Of a stretch of 64,000 nucleotides of DNA, positions 16,681 to 25,465 are shown one piece after another (positions within the stretch are counted from its first letter, which is position 1; every line of letters starts with the position of its first letter). The position numbers were made by a program, and so were the translations under genes. The stretch is taken from positions 28,250 through 92,249 of the forward strand of contig JAEINL010000004.1 of assembly GCA_016342655.1 (NCBI GenBank). The letters run 5' to 3'. The notes under the pieces are model-generated. The model was not told where the DNA came from and ran no database searches. It worked only from the letters and a program-made list of their open reading frames with translations. This DNA comes from Sphaerochaeta sp. (GTDB lineage: Bacteria; Spirochaetota; Spirochaetia; Sphaerochaetales; Sphaerochaetaceae).

Positions 16681-18382
16681 GCATCCACTCCCTTATATAG
16701 GTGGTTATCGTAAGATAGGATTCCATTTCCAACACATGTTCGGCAAGTTGCTTGGCCTCTTCATACGAGACAGAGCGTAAAATCTTGCGGACCTGCAGGA
16801 GGCTTTGGGACCCCATACTCAATTCATCCATCCCCAGTCCGGCCAACAGCACGGAACAGAGCGGATCACTGGCCATCTCACCGCAGAGACTCACCGGGAT
16901 GTTTGCCTGGTGGGCTTTCTCTACAATCATCTTCAAGGAGCGTAACACTCCCGGATGAAATGGCTGAAACAGGTGGGCTATCTTCTCATTCCCCCGATCA
17001 ACAGCAATGGTGTACTGGATCAGGTCATTGGTTCCAATAGAGAAGAAGTCCACTTTTTTTGCGAGAATATCTGCACACAAGGCTGCAGAGGGAACCTCTA
17101 TCATGGTACCGACCTGGATATCGGGATCAAACGGGATCTGCTCAATCCGACACTCTTCCTTGACGTGTTCAAAGAGATGGAGCACAGCGCTTAATTCCTC
17201 GACACCACTGATCATGGGGAACATGATCCTCAGCTTTCCATATACACTGGCTCGCAGCAGTGCCCGAAGCTGAACGGCAAAAATGTCCTTATGGGAAAGA
17301 CAGAACCTTACGGCTCTCCAGCCAAGTATAGGGTTCTTCTCATCAATACCCATTCCGGAGACAACCTTATCCCCACCAACATCAATGGTGCGGATAGTTA
17401 CCGGTAACGGAGCCATTGACTGCACGACCTCCCGATAGGCTTCAAACTGTTGCTGCTCAGTGGATCCGCCTTTGCTATCCATGAACAGAAACTCCGATCT
17501 GAAAAGTCCTACACCCGAGGAGCCCACCTCTTTTGCCGATTCCACCTCGGAGACTGTCTGGATATTGGCCTTAAGCAGCACCTCATGGCCGTCACTGGTC
17601 ACAGTCGGCAGGTCAATCATCAGCCGCAATTCTCGTTCATGTGCTTGCCAGCAGGCATACCTCTCGTTCAGGTTCTGAGCCGCTGTCAAATCAGGACGGA
17701 TGACTACCTCCCCGTAGTTCCCATCCAGGATGATCTCATCACCATCATGAACCTTCTGTGAAGCAGTACCTAGGGCTATGACAGTAGGGATATTGAATGC
17801 ACGCACCAGAATGGCTACATGGCTGGCTCTCCCTCCCCCATCCAAGGCAATACCGATGATATGCTTCTTGTCCATCGAGAAAAGTTCAGAAGGCATGAGC
17901 GCGTCGGCAACAAGTATGACATCTTCAGTAAGATTATTTACGGTTCGCCTGGTTCTCATGCAGAGAGCATCAAGCAGGTGAAGCGACACATCCATGAAAT
18001 CGATGCTTCGTTCTTTGAGCATTTCATCAGATGAGTCCTCAAGCAGTGCGACCATTCTATTCGTCACCGATTCAACAGCCCACCCAGCACAGACGAGGTT
18101 TGTGGAAATGTACTCCTCTATCTGGGCAAGGTATTCGGGATCGCTGAGCATCATCAGGTGTGTCTGCAAGATTTCTGAGGGTTCGGCAGAGAGAACAGGA
18201 CCTTGGTGTTCCGCCAACGCCTTTTTTGCTTGCTCTACAGCTGTACGAAATTTTTGCAGTTCTCCCTGCACATCCATTGCCATGATATGTTGCTTTTCAG
18301 CAACCATGGAAGAGCGTAGATGTACTAGGGCTTTCCCTTTGGAAAGACCTTCGGAAGCTGCTATACCCTTGAATATCCTCAT
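16649..18382 (-). CDS. ptsI: Phosphoenolpyruvate-protein phosphotransferase (PTS enzyme I)
   Basis: A 577-aa cytoplasmic enzyme that passes phosphate from PEP to HPr. The swivelling phospho-His domain has GGGRASHVAIL with the active-site His188. The C-terminal PEP-binding barrel includes GVGLFRSEFLFM, GTNDLIQY and the end motif SLCGEMASDP. The length matches the family. No HPr gene is adjacent. The ATG has no SD; a good promoter ends only 9 bases upstream, so the mRNA is probably leaderless. It heads an operon with der, the HAD gene and the coiled-coil gene. Confidence 0.94.
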   Translation of the reverse strand: MRIFKGIAASEGLSKGKALVHLRSSMVAEKQHIMAMDVQGELQKFRTAVEQAKKALAEHQGPVLSAEPSEILQTHLMMLSDPEYLAQIEEYISTNLVCAGWAVESVTNRMVALLEDSSDEMLKERSIDFMDVSLHLLDALCMRTRRTVNNLTEDVILVADALMPSELFSMDKKHIIGIALDGGGRASHVAILVRAFNIPTVIALGTASQKVHDGDEIILDGNYGEVVIRPDLTAAQNLNERYACWQAHERELRLMIDLPTVTSDGHEVLLKANIQTVSEVESAKEVGSSGVGLFRSEFLFMDSKGGSTEQQQFEAYREVVQSMAPLPVTIRTIDVGGDKVVSGMGIDEKNPILGWRAVRFCLSHKDIFAVQLRALLRASVYGKLRIMFPMISGVEELSAVLHLFEHVKEECRIEQIPFDPDIQVGTMIEVPSAALCADILAKKVDFFSIGTNDLIQYTIAVDRGNEKIAHLFQPFHPGVLRSLKMIVEKAHQANIPVSLCGEMASDPLCSVLLAGLGMDELSMGSQSLLQVRKILRSVSYEEAKQLAEHVLEMESYLTITTYIREWMHDRFDHLTTI

Positions 18383-18391
18383 ATGTAATGT

Positions 18392-18420
18392 ACTATACGG
18401 GCTTTATCCTCTCATGTAAA
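18392..18420 (-). promoter_or_regulatory. Promoter of ptsI, likely leaderless
   Basis: On the minus strand TTTACA (18420-18415) is followed after 17 bases by TATAGT (18397-18392). The usual start point 6-8 bases downstream falls within three bases of the ptsI ATG (18382). Confidence 0.7.
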
Positions 18421-18445
18421 GCTGGAAACCCAACTGCAATTCGAC

Positions 18446-18451
18446 TAGAAT
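18446..18451 (+). promoter_or_regulatory. -10 element of the GerMN gene, likely leaderless
   Basis: TAGAAT at 18446-18451 ends 6 bases before the ATG at 18458. A partial -35 (TGGAAA, 18423-18428) is spaced by 17 bases. No SD is present before the ATG. Confidence 0.55.
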
Positions 18452-18457
18452 GGCCTT

Positions 18458-19009
18458 ATGGACGACAATGAAGAAAAGCAAGGAATACCAAGTAGCTCTA
18501 AGGGTAGCAAGCACCTACTCGTCCTCTTTGGAATCTGGCTGATCTTTACTGCAACAGTGCTTATCATAGGTCTCCCTATCGTACGTGAATCTATCCGGCA
18601 AAGTGGGGTCCTCACTCTGCTCAAGGGCGCTACTGAGACACCCCGCAATCATCAACAGACGAAAATATGGTTCTACAGCTCTGACGGCTCACTCAGGGAG
18701 TACAAGCAGGAGCAGGTCAAACAGGGAGGCTCTGTCTATCACGACACCTTTGAAAGTTTGCTCTCCGGACCCAAGCTCCAAGCCCTCAAAGAGGGAGCAA
18801 TTTCTTCCATTGATCCCAAAACTTCCTTGCAAGGCCTCACCCTCTCAAACAAAGTGCTCTACATTGACCTTAGCAAGCATTTCTTGGAAAGCGAGAATCT
18901 GAAAAGGGCTTACGAACAGCTCAGAAGGACTGGCAAAGGATTTCCCCAAATCAAGGATATAGTCCTGCTTATTGAGGGAGAGCGAGCAACTCTTTCACCT
19001 GATCTGTAA
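18458..19009 (+). CDS. Membrane-anchored GerMN-domain protein
   Basis: A 183-aa protein with a short polar N-terminus, one transmembrane segment at about residues 21-44, and an extracytoplasmic GerMN-like domain (about 65-180) containing KIWFYSSDGSLREY, LLSGPK and a late KDIVLLIEGE strand. GerMN domains occur in spore germination protein GerM and in LpqB; their molecular role is poorly defined. Here it stands alone, divergent from ptsI, and its last 41 bases overlap the end of the convergent tlyA gene. Confidence 0.75.
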   Translation: MDDNEEKQGIPSSSKGSKHLLVLFGIWLIFTATVLIIGLPIVRESIRQSGVLTLLKGATETPRNHQQTKIWFYSSDGSLREYKQEQVKQGGSVYHDTFESLLSGPKLQALKEGAISSIDPKTSLQGLTLSNKVLYIDLSKHFLESENLKRAYEQLRRTGKGFPQIKDIVLLIEGERATLSPDL

Positions 19010-19757
19010 AGGAGGCACTATCCAAGCCTTCAGACTTTTTCAACAAGGCAAGAAACTCCCTATTCCCCTTGTGCCCGGTAAGAGGGCTCATTGCCAATGC
19101 ATGGATACCCACCCCTTCCTCAGACAAGAAAGTGAAGACTGTGTGCATTACCTCCACCAAAAGGGAAGAGTCGGTGATTACCCCGGTAAAATCTTCCAAA
19201 TCCTTGGGCACTTCAAACTGTGGCTTGATGAGAGCGACCAGCCAAGTATTCCCAGAAAGCGAAAGGATGTGCGAAGCTGCCTCTCCAATGGAACGGAAGG
19301 AGAGGTCGCATACTGCCGCCTCGGGGGGAGGATCAAGCTCTTCAAGGGTCATTATGTTCTGTTTTTCATGCACCAAAACACGAGGGTCTGTCCTCAGTCG
19401 CCAATCAAGTTGGTTGTATCCGACATCGACACTATGCACAAGCTTTGCACCGCGCTGAAGCAAGCAGTCGGTAAAACCCCCTGTAGAGGAACCAGCGTCC
19501 AACATGACCAGGCCATCAACAGAGAGCGAGAAGGCATCCAAGGCATGTTCAAGCTTGTAGCCACCTCGTGATACGTACTGCTCAAAGCTCAGAGAGAGAG
19601 AAGTGTCCTCACTGAAGATTTGTCTGGAATCGGTAGAGAGTTCTCCATTTGCATAGACATTCTTGCAGGCGATAAAAGCAGTAAGCTGGTCTTTGGTGTA
19701 CTCTCTGCCGTATTGGTTCATAAGCAATTGCAGCAGGGGCTTCTTCTTCAGTTTCAT
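18969..19757 (-). CDS. tlyA: TlyA-family rRNA 2'-O-methyltransferase
   Basis: A 262-aa protein with an N-terminal S4 RNA-binding domain (about residues 3-60) and an RrmJ/FtsJ-like methyltransferase domain. SAM-binding motif LDAGSSTGGFT is at 86-96; catalytic Lys candidates are K68 in SRGGYKLEHAL and the Lys of IKPQFE. TlyA enzymes methylate 16S and/or 23S rRNA and affect capreomycin sensitivity; the older name is hemolysin A. The start codon overlaps the stop of ymdB by one base (TGATG), so it is coupled to the rny-ymdB operon. Its 3' end overlaps the convergent GerMN gene. Confidence 0.87.
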   Translation of the reverse strand: MKLKKKPLLQLLMNQYGREYTKDQLTAFIACKNVYANGELSTDSRQIFSEDTSLSLSFEQYVSRGGYKLEHALDAFSLSVDGLVMLDAGSSTGGFTDCLLQRGAKLVHSVDVGYNQLDWRLRTDPRVLVHEKQNIMTLEELDPPPEAAVCDLSFRSIGEAASHILSLSGNTWLVALIKPQFEVPKDLEDFTGVITDSSLLVEVMHTVFTFLSEEGVGIHALAMSPLTGHKGNREFLALLKKSEGLDSASFTDQVKELLALPQ

Positions 19758-20557
19758 CAGATGAGAAAATTCCTACTGAAGCGCTCAATCTTCAGGGTGT
19801 TTCCAGTGGAAACATCCATGGTGACACAGACACCCTGTAGCACAGGGCTCGTTTCAGCTATTTCACTACGCATAGGCATCTGGGTAAGCTGCCTTGCGAT
19901 GGATATTTCAGGATCAGATCCAATGACACTATCGAAAGGTCCACACAGCCCAAGGTCGGTTATGTATCCAGTTTTCTTGGGAAGTATCTTCTCATCAGCG
20001 GTCTGTACATGGGTATGAGTTCCTACCAAGACGGAAATCTTTCCATCAAGGTAGAGGCTGAGTGCCTCTTTCTCTTCAGTATTCTCAGCATGAAAATCGA
20101 CCAGAATGAGCGGGGTCTGCTTACGCAGCTTCTGCACATGTTCCAGTCCAACACGAAACGGACAATCGATGGCAGGAAGTTGCATGCGTCCCTGTAGGTT
20201 AAGCACCCCAACCTTGGTTCCCTTGATGTCTACAACCACCGATCCATGCCCTACAGCTTGAGGAGGATAGTTTGCAGGGCGTAAGAGCCGTTTTTCGCTA
20301 TCGAGGTGAACCCTCAGGTCCTCCTGTTGCCATATGTGATTTCCACTGGTGATAACATCAACGCCCAATGAAAAGAACTGTTCCATGAGAGAGGCCGAAA
20401 GGCCAAAGCCATTGGCAGCATTCTCGCCATTGACGATGACCATATCAGCACGATAGTCCTTGACCAAAGAGCCAAGGCCCATAAAAAGCGCCCTGCATCC
20501 GGGTTGTCCGCAGACATCCCCGAGCAGCAGGGCTACAAGTGTTTTCTTATCAGACAC
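19757..20557 (-). CDS. ymdB: YmdB-family metallophosphoesterase (TIGR00282)
   Basis: A 266-aa calcineurin-like phosphoesterase. Metal-binding motifs: GDVCG (about 14-18), NGENAANG (42-49), TSGNHIW (70-76), VDFHAE and GTHTHVQT. Characterised homologues hydrolyse 2',3'-cyclic nucleotides and influence biofilm formation. It lies directly downstream of rny with an 8-base gap, the same rny-ymdB pairing found in Bacillus, which supports a link to RNA turnover. Confidence 0.88.
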   Translation of the reverse strand: MSDKKTLVALLLGDVCGQPGCRALFMGLGSLVKDYRADMVIVNGENAANGFGLSASLMEQFFSLGVDVITSGNHIWQQEDLRVHLDSEKRLLRPANYPPQAVGHGSVVVDIKGTKVGVLNLQGRMQLPAIDCPFRVGLEHVQKLRKQTPLILVDFHAENTEEKEALSLYLDGKISVLVGTHTHVQTADEKILPKKTGYITDLGLCGPFDSVIGSDPEISIARQLTQMPMRSEIAETSPVLQGVCVTMDVSTGNTLKIERFSRNFLI

Positions 20558-20565
20558 TTTACAAC

Positions 20566-22098
20566 CTACCTAGCATATTCGACGACCCTCATCTCTCGGA
20601 TAATGGTCACTTTGATCCTACCGGGATAGCGAAGCTCAGCCTCAATGCGACTAGCAATGCCTTTGGCAATATCTTTGGCCCCATCATCACTAACCTGCTC
20701 ATTGTTGACCAGGATCCTGAGTTCACGACCTGCCTGTATTGCAAATGCCTTATCCACTCCGGGAAAACTTTCAGCTATATGCTCAAGAGACTCAAGCCTC
20801 TTGATGTAGTTATCCAAGGTCTCACGACGAGCTCCTGGGCGTGCAGCACTGATGGCGTCAGCTATCTGTACGATGACTGCCTCAATGGTGGTTGGTTCGG
20901 TGTCGTTATGGTGGGCTAAAATAGCATTGACAATCCGAGGGTCTTCGCCAAGGCGTTTTGCCATCTCAGCACCAAGTTCAGCATGGGTAGCATCACTTTC
21001 AGTCTCAATACCCTTGCCAATGTCGTGCAAAAGGCCGGCTCGCATAGCGAGTTCGCTGTTTGCTCCGACTTCACTTGCAATCATTCCAGAGAGGATAGCT
21101 ACCTCCTTGGAGTGATTGAGCACATTCTGTCCATAACTGGTACGGAAATAGAGCCTTCCAAGTGCACGGATGGTTTCAGGTCCCATATTATGTACACCAA
21201 GTTCGAAGATGACTTTCTCACCCTCGTCAGCGATGATCCTACCAATTTCCTTAGTAACCTTGTTGACCACTTCCTCAATTCGAGCTGGGTGGATTCTTCC
21301 ATCCTGGACCAACCTTTCCAAGGAGACGCGGGCAATTTCTTTACGTACAGGATCAAAACAGGAAATCACCACAGCTTCTGGGGTATCATCTATGATGACA
21401 TCCACACCAGTGAGGGTCTCAAGGGTCCGGATATTTCGACCTTCACGCCCAATAATTCTTCCCTTCATCTCATCACTAGGCAAACTTACAGAGCTGATAG
21501 TAACATCACTGGTTACCTCAGTAGCAAGGCGTTGAATTGAGGTAACCACAATATCACGCGCCTTCTTATCGGCAGAAAGCTGTGCTTCCTGTTCGATCTT
21601 GTTAATCATCACCTGTCCATCACGGCGAGCTTCGTTGTACATGCTCTCCATGATCGTGTTTTTAGCCTCTTCCGAGCTCATGCCTGCTATGCGTTCAATT
21701 TCAGTAAACAGGTTGCTTTCTTTCGTTGCAACCTCAAGTTCCATTTGGGCAAGTCTAGCTTCCCAATCTCCCAATTGCTTTCTGATGACATCCAATTCGG
21801 CTTGCTTGTGCTCAATCGTCTCCTCTTTCTGCAAGAGTCGTCTTTCCGAGCGCTGCAATTCACTTCGCCTTTCTCTAGCTTCTCGCTCCTGCTGCTGTTG
21901 TTCTTTTAACAACTGATCACGAGTCTCAAGCAAAAGCTCTTTGCTTTTCGCTTCCGCTTCTTTTATTGCTTCCTGATTCAGTCTAACAGCTCTCTGTTCG
22001 ACCGAGGTAAGCTTAAATTTCGCATACAGCCAACGGCTTAACCAACCTAAGATGATACCAATAAAACAACTAAGGAGTATAGTAAGTATAATGTTCAT
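20566..22098 (-). CDS. rny: Ribonuclease Y
   Basis: A 510-aa membrane-anchored endoribonuclease that starts mRNA decay. One N-terminal transmembrane segment (about residues 3-22) is followed by a long charged coiled coil (about 30-190), a KH domain with GRIIGREGRNIR near 215, and an HD domain with LLHDIGKGIE and LAHHND. The C-terminal region ends at VVEYAR. Length and order match Bacillus RNase Y. AGGGGG precedes the ATG. A good promoter at 22125-22153 is followed by a 14-bp palindrome. Confidence 0.94.
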   Translation of the reverse strand: MNIILTILLSCFIGIILGWLSRWLYAKFKLTSVEQRAVRLNQEAIKEAEAKSKELLLETRDQLLKEQQQQEREARERRSELQRSERRLLQKEETIEHKQAELDVIRKQLGDWEARLAQMELEVATKESNLFTEIERIAGMSSEEAKNTIMESMYNEARRDGQVMINKIEQEAQLSADKKARDIVVTSIQRLATEVTSDVTISSVSLPSDEMKGRIIGREGRNIRTLETLTGVDVIIDDTPEAVVISCFDPVRKEIARVSLERLVQDGRIHPARIEEVVNKVTKEIGRIIADEGEKVIFELGVHNMGPETIRALGRLYFRTSYGQNVLNHSKEVAILSGMIASEVGANSELAMRAGLLHDIGKGIETESDATHAELGAEMAKRLGEDPRIVNAILAHHNDTEPTTIEAVIVQIADAISAARPGARRETLDNYIKRLESLEHIAESFPGVDKAFAIQAGRELRILVNNEQVSDDGAKDIAKGIASRIEAELRYPGRIKVTIIREMRVVEYAR

Positions 22099-22111
22099 AT
22101 ACTACCCCCTA

Positions 22112-22125
22112 TTGTAATGTTACAA
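22112..22125. promoter_or_regulatory. Palindrome TTGTAA-TG-TTACAA in the rny leader
   Basis: A perfect 6-2-6 inverted repeat just downstream of the rny -10 element, over the expected transcription start. It matches 12 of 14 bases of TTGTTATATTACAA (57859-57872) between tetR and the M20 peptidase gene. It could be an operator or an RNA hairpin. Confidence 0.45.
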
Positions 22126-22153
22126 TCATACGAACGGACGTAGTAATTGTCAA
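22125..22153 (-). promoter_or_regulatory. Promoter of rny-ymdB-tlyA
   Basis: On the minus strand consensus TTGACA (22153-22148), a 17-base spacer and TATGAT (22130-22125). Confidence 0.8.
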
Positions 22154-22251
22154 GGCTCATCTTGTTAGAAATATAGACTCTAAGCATAGGGATACCAGCG
22201 AATTGCCATAATATTTCATACACAACCCAGTGAAAACTCCGGTAAGAAAAC

Positions 22252-22280
22252 AAAAAAAACCGCCATCATTACAACAGCGG
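22252..22280 (-). terminator. Intrinsic terminator after rplQ
   Basis: A short G+C stem (CCGC/GCGG, 22260-22263 with 22277-22280, minus strand order reversed) around a 13-base loop that can extend by wobble pairs, followed on the minus strand by a run of eight T residues. It ends the ribosomal-protein cluster. Confidence 0.7.
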
Positions 22281-22327
22281 CTTAGCCCTTACGGACAAAT
22301 ACATTGGTGAAGGTACGCTAGCGAGTC

Positions 22328-22813
22328 TTATTTGTCCTCTTTTGCACTCTTCTCAGCACTCTCGGCTTTTGCCTTTGTGCTGGTTTCAGCCTTTTTAAGA
22401 GCTGCTTTCTCAGCCTTTTTTTCAGCTTTTTTCTCAGCCTTCTTATCGGGCTTTGAGGTTTTTTCAACCAGCTCAAGGATGACCATTTCTGCTGCATCAC
22501 CAAGACGATTGCCAGTTTTCAGGATGCGGGTATACCCACCCTTACGCTCAGCAAACATGGGAGCGATCTCTAGGAAAAGCTTAGCGGAAATGGCTTCATC
22601 TTTGATATCCCGGTCAATTCGACGGCGATTTGCAACACTGTCGTCCTTTGCACGAGTAATCATCTTTTCAGCCATTCTGCGAACTTCCAGAGCCTTTGCT
22701 TTGGTGGTCTCAATTCTTTCATATCTGAATAGTGAGGTCACCATACTGCGCTTCATTGCTTTCCTGTGTGAGGAGGTTTTGCTCAGCGCATTGAATCCAA
22801 TCCTATGCTTCAT
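22328..22813 (-). CDS. rplQ: 50S ribosomal protein L17 with Lys/Ala-rich tail
   Basis: A 161-aa protein. The N-terminal 120 residues are a normal L17 ([20 protein letters not shown]...), which binds several 23S rRNA domains near the exit tunnel. The last 40 residues are an extension of repeating [15 protein letters not shown] type ending AEKSAKEDK, which is low-complexity and probably disordered. Its start overlaps rpoA by 11 bases. It is the last gene of the cluster. Confidence 0.93.
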   Translation of the reverse strand: MKHRIGFNALSKTSSHRKAMKRSMVTSLFRYERIETTKAKALEVRRMAEKMITRAKDDSVANRRRIDRDIKDEAISAKLFLEIAPMFAERKGGYTRILKTGNRLGDAAEMVILELVEKTSKPDKKAEKKAEKKAEKAALKKAETSTKAKAESAEKSAKEDK

Positions 22814-23855
22814 TCTCTTCTTCCTTGTTCCCTGGGACTCTGATTGCTGTCTTCAAAACGCTATAGTCTGTCATCCCAAGACTGAGATTCCATTCCTTAA
22901 GCTTATCCTTGATTTCAGAGAGGCTCTTCTTGCCGAAGTTTCTCGTCTTAGCAATCTCTTCCTCAGTTTTCTTGGTTAGATCACCAATAGTCCTGATGTT
23001 AGCATTCTTGAGGCAATTGCTGGACCGTACGGTCAGCTCCAATTCCTCAACGGAGGTATTGAGAATTTTTCGAACTCTCTCTTCCTCTTCATCTACTTCA
23101 TCATTGCTACTGATCAGTGTCTCATCGAAGTTAATGAAAATCTGGAAGTAGTCCTTCGCGATTTTCGCAGCTTCTGCCAAGACGTTCTGAGGAACAACAG
23201 TTCCATCGGTGTAGATTTCCAGTGTCAGTTTGTCGTAATCATTACGATAGCCAACTCTGGTGGGCTCAATTGAATATGTGACGCGAGTGACAGGTGAGAA
23301 GGTTGAGTCGAGGGGAATGGTCCCAATCTCCTCAATGTATTTCTCGTTGATTTCAGACGGGACATAGCCCCTACCAAGGTCAATCTGAACCTCCATCTCA
23401 ATGTTGGCATCATCCATCATCGTAAAGAGGACCAGATCCTTGTTGGTGATCTCAACCTGGTCACGCTCGAAGTTTGCGCCGGTCACTACGCCAGGACCCT
23501 TGCACTCAATGAGAAGGTTTGTTCCCTCCGAGTCCTCAGGCATGCTGATCCGCAGTTTTTTCAAAGCAGCAATAATATCCGAGATATCCTCACGGACACC
23601 AGGAAGCTGCTCAAATTCGCTGGAAATCATATGCGGTACACCATCTTCATTAAAGCTGGTGAACTTCACAGCAGTGACTGCATACCCCTGGATTGAAGAG
23701 AGAAGCACCCTTCGCAGCGTATTGCCGATTGTGGTACCAAAGCCTCTCTCAAAAGGATAGGCAATAAATCGACCATAATTCGGTTCTACTGCGTTGTGTT
23801 CAAAGGTAATCCCCTTGGGCTTCTTAAAGCCCTTCAGAAGGTTTTTGCGTGCCAT
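22803..23855 (-). CDS. rpoA: DNA-directed RNA polymerase alpha subunit
   Basis: A 350-aa subunit. The N-terminal assembly domain (about residues 1-235) includes [22 protein letters not shown] Glu-rich linker ([11 protein letters not shown]) leads to the C-terminal domain with the helix-hairpin-helix [17 protein letters not shown] that contacts UP elements and activators. It sits between rpsD and rplQ in the alpha operon. Confidence 0.96.
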   Translation of the reverse strand: MARKNLLKGFKKPKGITFEHNAVEPNYGRFIAYPFERGFGTTIGNTLRRVLLSSIQGYAVTAVKFTSFNEDGVPHMISSEFEQLPGVREDISDIIAALKKLRISMPEDSEGTNLLIECKGPGVVTGANFERDQVEITNKDLVLFTMMDDANIEMEVQIDLGRGYVPSEINEKYIEEIGTIPLDSTFSPVTRVTYSIEPTRVGYRNDYDKLTLEIYTDGTVVPQNVLAEAAKIAKDYFQIFINFDETLISSNDEVDEEEERVRKILNTSVEELELTVRSSNCLKNANIRTIGDLTKKTEEEIAKTRNFGKKSLSEIKDKLKEWNLSLGMTDYSVLKTAIRVPGNKEEENEA

Positions 23856-23864
23856 GGTTACTCC

Positions 23865-24506
23865 TTATCTGGAATACAACTCGACCACCAGCTGCTCGTT
23901 AATCTTTTCGAGTTCGGTGACTTCACTTCTTCTGGGAACAGCAACAAAGGTGCCCTTCATCGCATCCGCATCCAACGTCAACCACTGGTAGACACCGGAT
24001 TTGGTGTATTCCTTCAGATTTTCCTTAATTGTAAGCATCTTCTGTCCATGGGAACCTACGGAGACAACGTCACCGGGCTTCAAACGGTAAGAAGGGATGT
24101 CAACTCGCTTGTCATTGACCAGGATGTGACCATGGTTGATAAACTGGGCGGACTGGCTACGACTGCTTGCAAAATGCAAACGGTACACCACGTTGTCAAG
24201 TCTGCACTCAAGCAACGAAATGAGGTTTTCACCGGTCTTACCAGGTATTCTGACAGCTTCGTCAAAGGTTAGCTTGAACTGTTTCTCAAGCATACAATAG
24301 GTTCTCTTCAGCTTCTGTTTCTCACGAAGTTGAAGTCCATAGTTTGTAGGTTTCTTGGAACGGGCCCTAGGGTCCTTTCCTGGAAGTCCTGTTGACTTAG
24401 GATCATTCATAGGACATTTTCCTGAATGACAACGCTCGCCCTTAAGGAACAACTTAGTCCTTTCGACCCTACAATATCTGCATTTAGGTCCTGTATATCT
24501 TGCCAT
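23865..24506 (-). CDS. rpsD: 30S ribosomal protein S4 (zinc-binding form)
   Basis: A 213-aa primary 16S rRNA-binding protein that nucleates 30S assembly. The N-terminus carries four Cys in the pattern C9-x2-C12-x13-C26-x4-C31, the zinc-binding form of S4. The S4 RNA-binding domain follows (CRLDNVVYRL, INHGHILVNDKRV). In many bacteria S4 represses the alpha operon; no pseudoknot was identified here. Confidence 0.95.
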   Translation of the reverse strand: MARYTGPKCRYCRVERTKLFLKGERCHSGKCPMNDPKSTGLPGKDPRARSKKPTNYGLQLREKQKLKRTYCMLEKQFKLTFDEAVRIPGKTGENLISLLECRLDNVVYRLHFASSRSQSAQFINHGHILVNDKRVDIPSYRLKPGDVVSVGSHGQKMLTIKENLKEYTKSGVYQWLTLDADAMKGTFVAVPRRSEVTELEKINEQLVVELYSR

Positions 24507-24524
24507 ATGCTCTCTAGCTCCTCA

Positions 24525-24902
24525 TCAGACTCGTCTGCTCTTTCGAGGTCTGCATCCATTGTGGGGGATGGGTGTGACGTCACGGATAGACCTGACTTTC
24601 AACCCAAGGACTCCCAAAGTACGAATAGCACTCTCGCGCCCAACTCCGGGTCCCTTCACAAATACATTCACTTCCTGAAGTCCAGAATCCATAGCTGCCT
24701 TAGCGGCTTTTTCAGCTGTGGCCTGAGCTGCATAAGGAGTGGACTTCTTGGCTCCACGGAATCCAAGCCCGCCTGCGCTGGCCCAGGACACTGCATTACC
24801 ATTAAGGTCGGTAACGGTGACAATAGTATTGTTGAAGGTAGCCTGAATATAGACATTTCCTTCATATACCGTTCTCTTCACTTTACGTTTAGTTTTAGCC
24901 AT
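24525..24902 (-). CDS. rpsK: 30S ribosomal protein S11
   Basis: A 125-aa platform protein next to the E site. Conserved segments [22 protein letters not shown] and the C-terminal [18 protein letters not shown] (last 18 residues) are present. It lies 14 bases after rpsM. Confidence 0.96.
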   Translation of the reverse strand: MAKTKRKVKRTVYEGNVYIQATFNNTIVTVTDLNGNAVSWASAGGLGFRGAKKSTPYAAQATAEKAAKAAMDSGLQEVNVFVKGPGVGRESAIRTLGVLGLKVRSIRDVTPIPHNGCRPRKSRRV

Positions 24903-24916
24903 GTATGACCTGCTCC

Positions 24917-25282
24917 TTATTTCTTCTTAGACGCAACGGTCTTCTTCTTACCCTTGCGAGTACGGGCATTGGTCTTAGTCCTCTGACCGCGTACGGGAAG
25001 ACCCTTACGATGACGTAGGCCACGATAGCAACCAATGTCCATAAGGCGCTTAATATTTAGAGCAACTTCTGTTCTCAGACGTCCCTCTACCTTGTACTCT
25101 TCTTCGATTACCTTGCGCAGTACTGCAATATCTTCACCTGAAAGGGTATTGATACTTACATCAGGGCTGATCTTTGTTTTTTCACAAATATCTACCGCTG
25201 TAACCCTGCCAATACCGTAAATATAGGTCAGGGCTATCTTAACTGCCTTGTTCGGCAAATCGACACCTGCAATTCTCGCCAT
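24917..25282 (-). CDS. rpsM: 30S ribosomal protein S13
   Basis: A 121-aa head protein that bridges to the 50S subunit and touches P-site tRNA. It begins [10 protein letters not shown] and contains [20 protein letters not shown]; the basic tail ends [12 protein letters not shown]. Confidence 0.96.
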   Translation of the reverse strand: MARIAGVDLPNKAVKIALTYIYGIGRVTAVDICEKTKISPDVSINTLSGEDIAVLRKVIEEEYKVEGRLRTEVALNIKRLMDIGCYRGLRHRKGLPVRGQRTKTNARTRKGKKKTVASKKK

Positions 25283-25335
25283 TAATGGCCTCCTGAATTT
25301 CTCTTATAGAGTTGGAAGGCTTGCGCCGAACCGTG

Positions 25336-25449
25336 TTATCTCTGTCTCTGCTTGTGCTTGGGATTATCACAAATGATACGGACAACCCCATTCCGTCTGA
25401 CTACTTTGCACTTGTCACAAATCGGTTTGACACTTGCTCTTACTTTCAT
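25336..25449 (-). CDS. rpmJ: 50S ribosomal protein L36
   Basis: A 37-aa gene between secY and rps[18 protein letters not shown] at the start, with a zinc ribbon made by C11, C14, C27 and H32 (CDKC and CDNPKH), ending KHKQRQR. This is the zinc-binding form. The usual neighbours infA, map and adk are absent from the secY-rpmJ interval. Confidence 0.93.
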   Translation of the reverse strand: MKVRASVKPICDKCKVVRRNGVVRIICDNPKHKQRQR

Positions 25450-25465
25450 GTTCTAGCTCCTAAGC

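Noticed and set aside
22390..22450. A tandem DNA repeat, perhaps a CRISPR or mobile-element remnant
   Set aside because: It is the KKAEKKAE coding repeat at the end of rplQ, continuous with the L17 frame.
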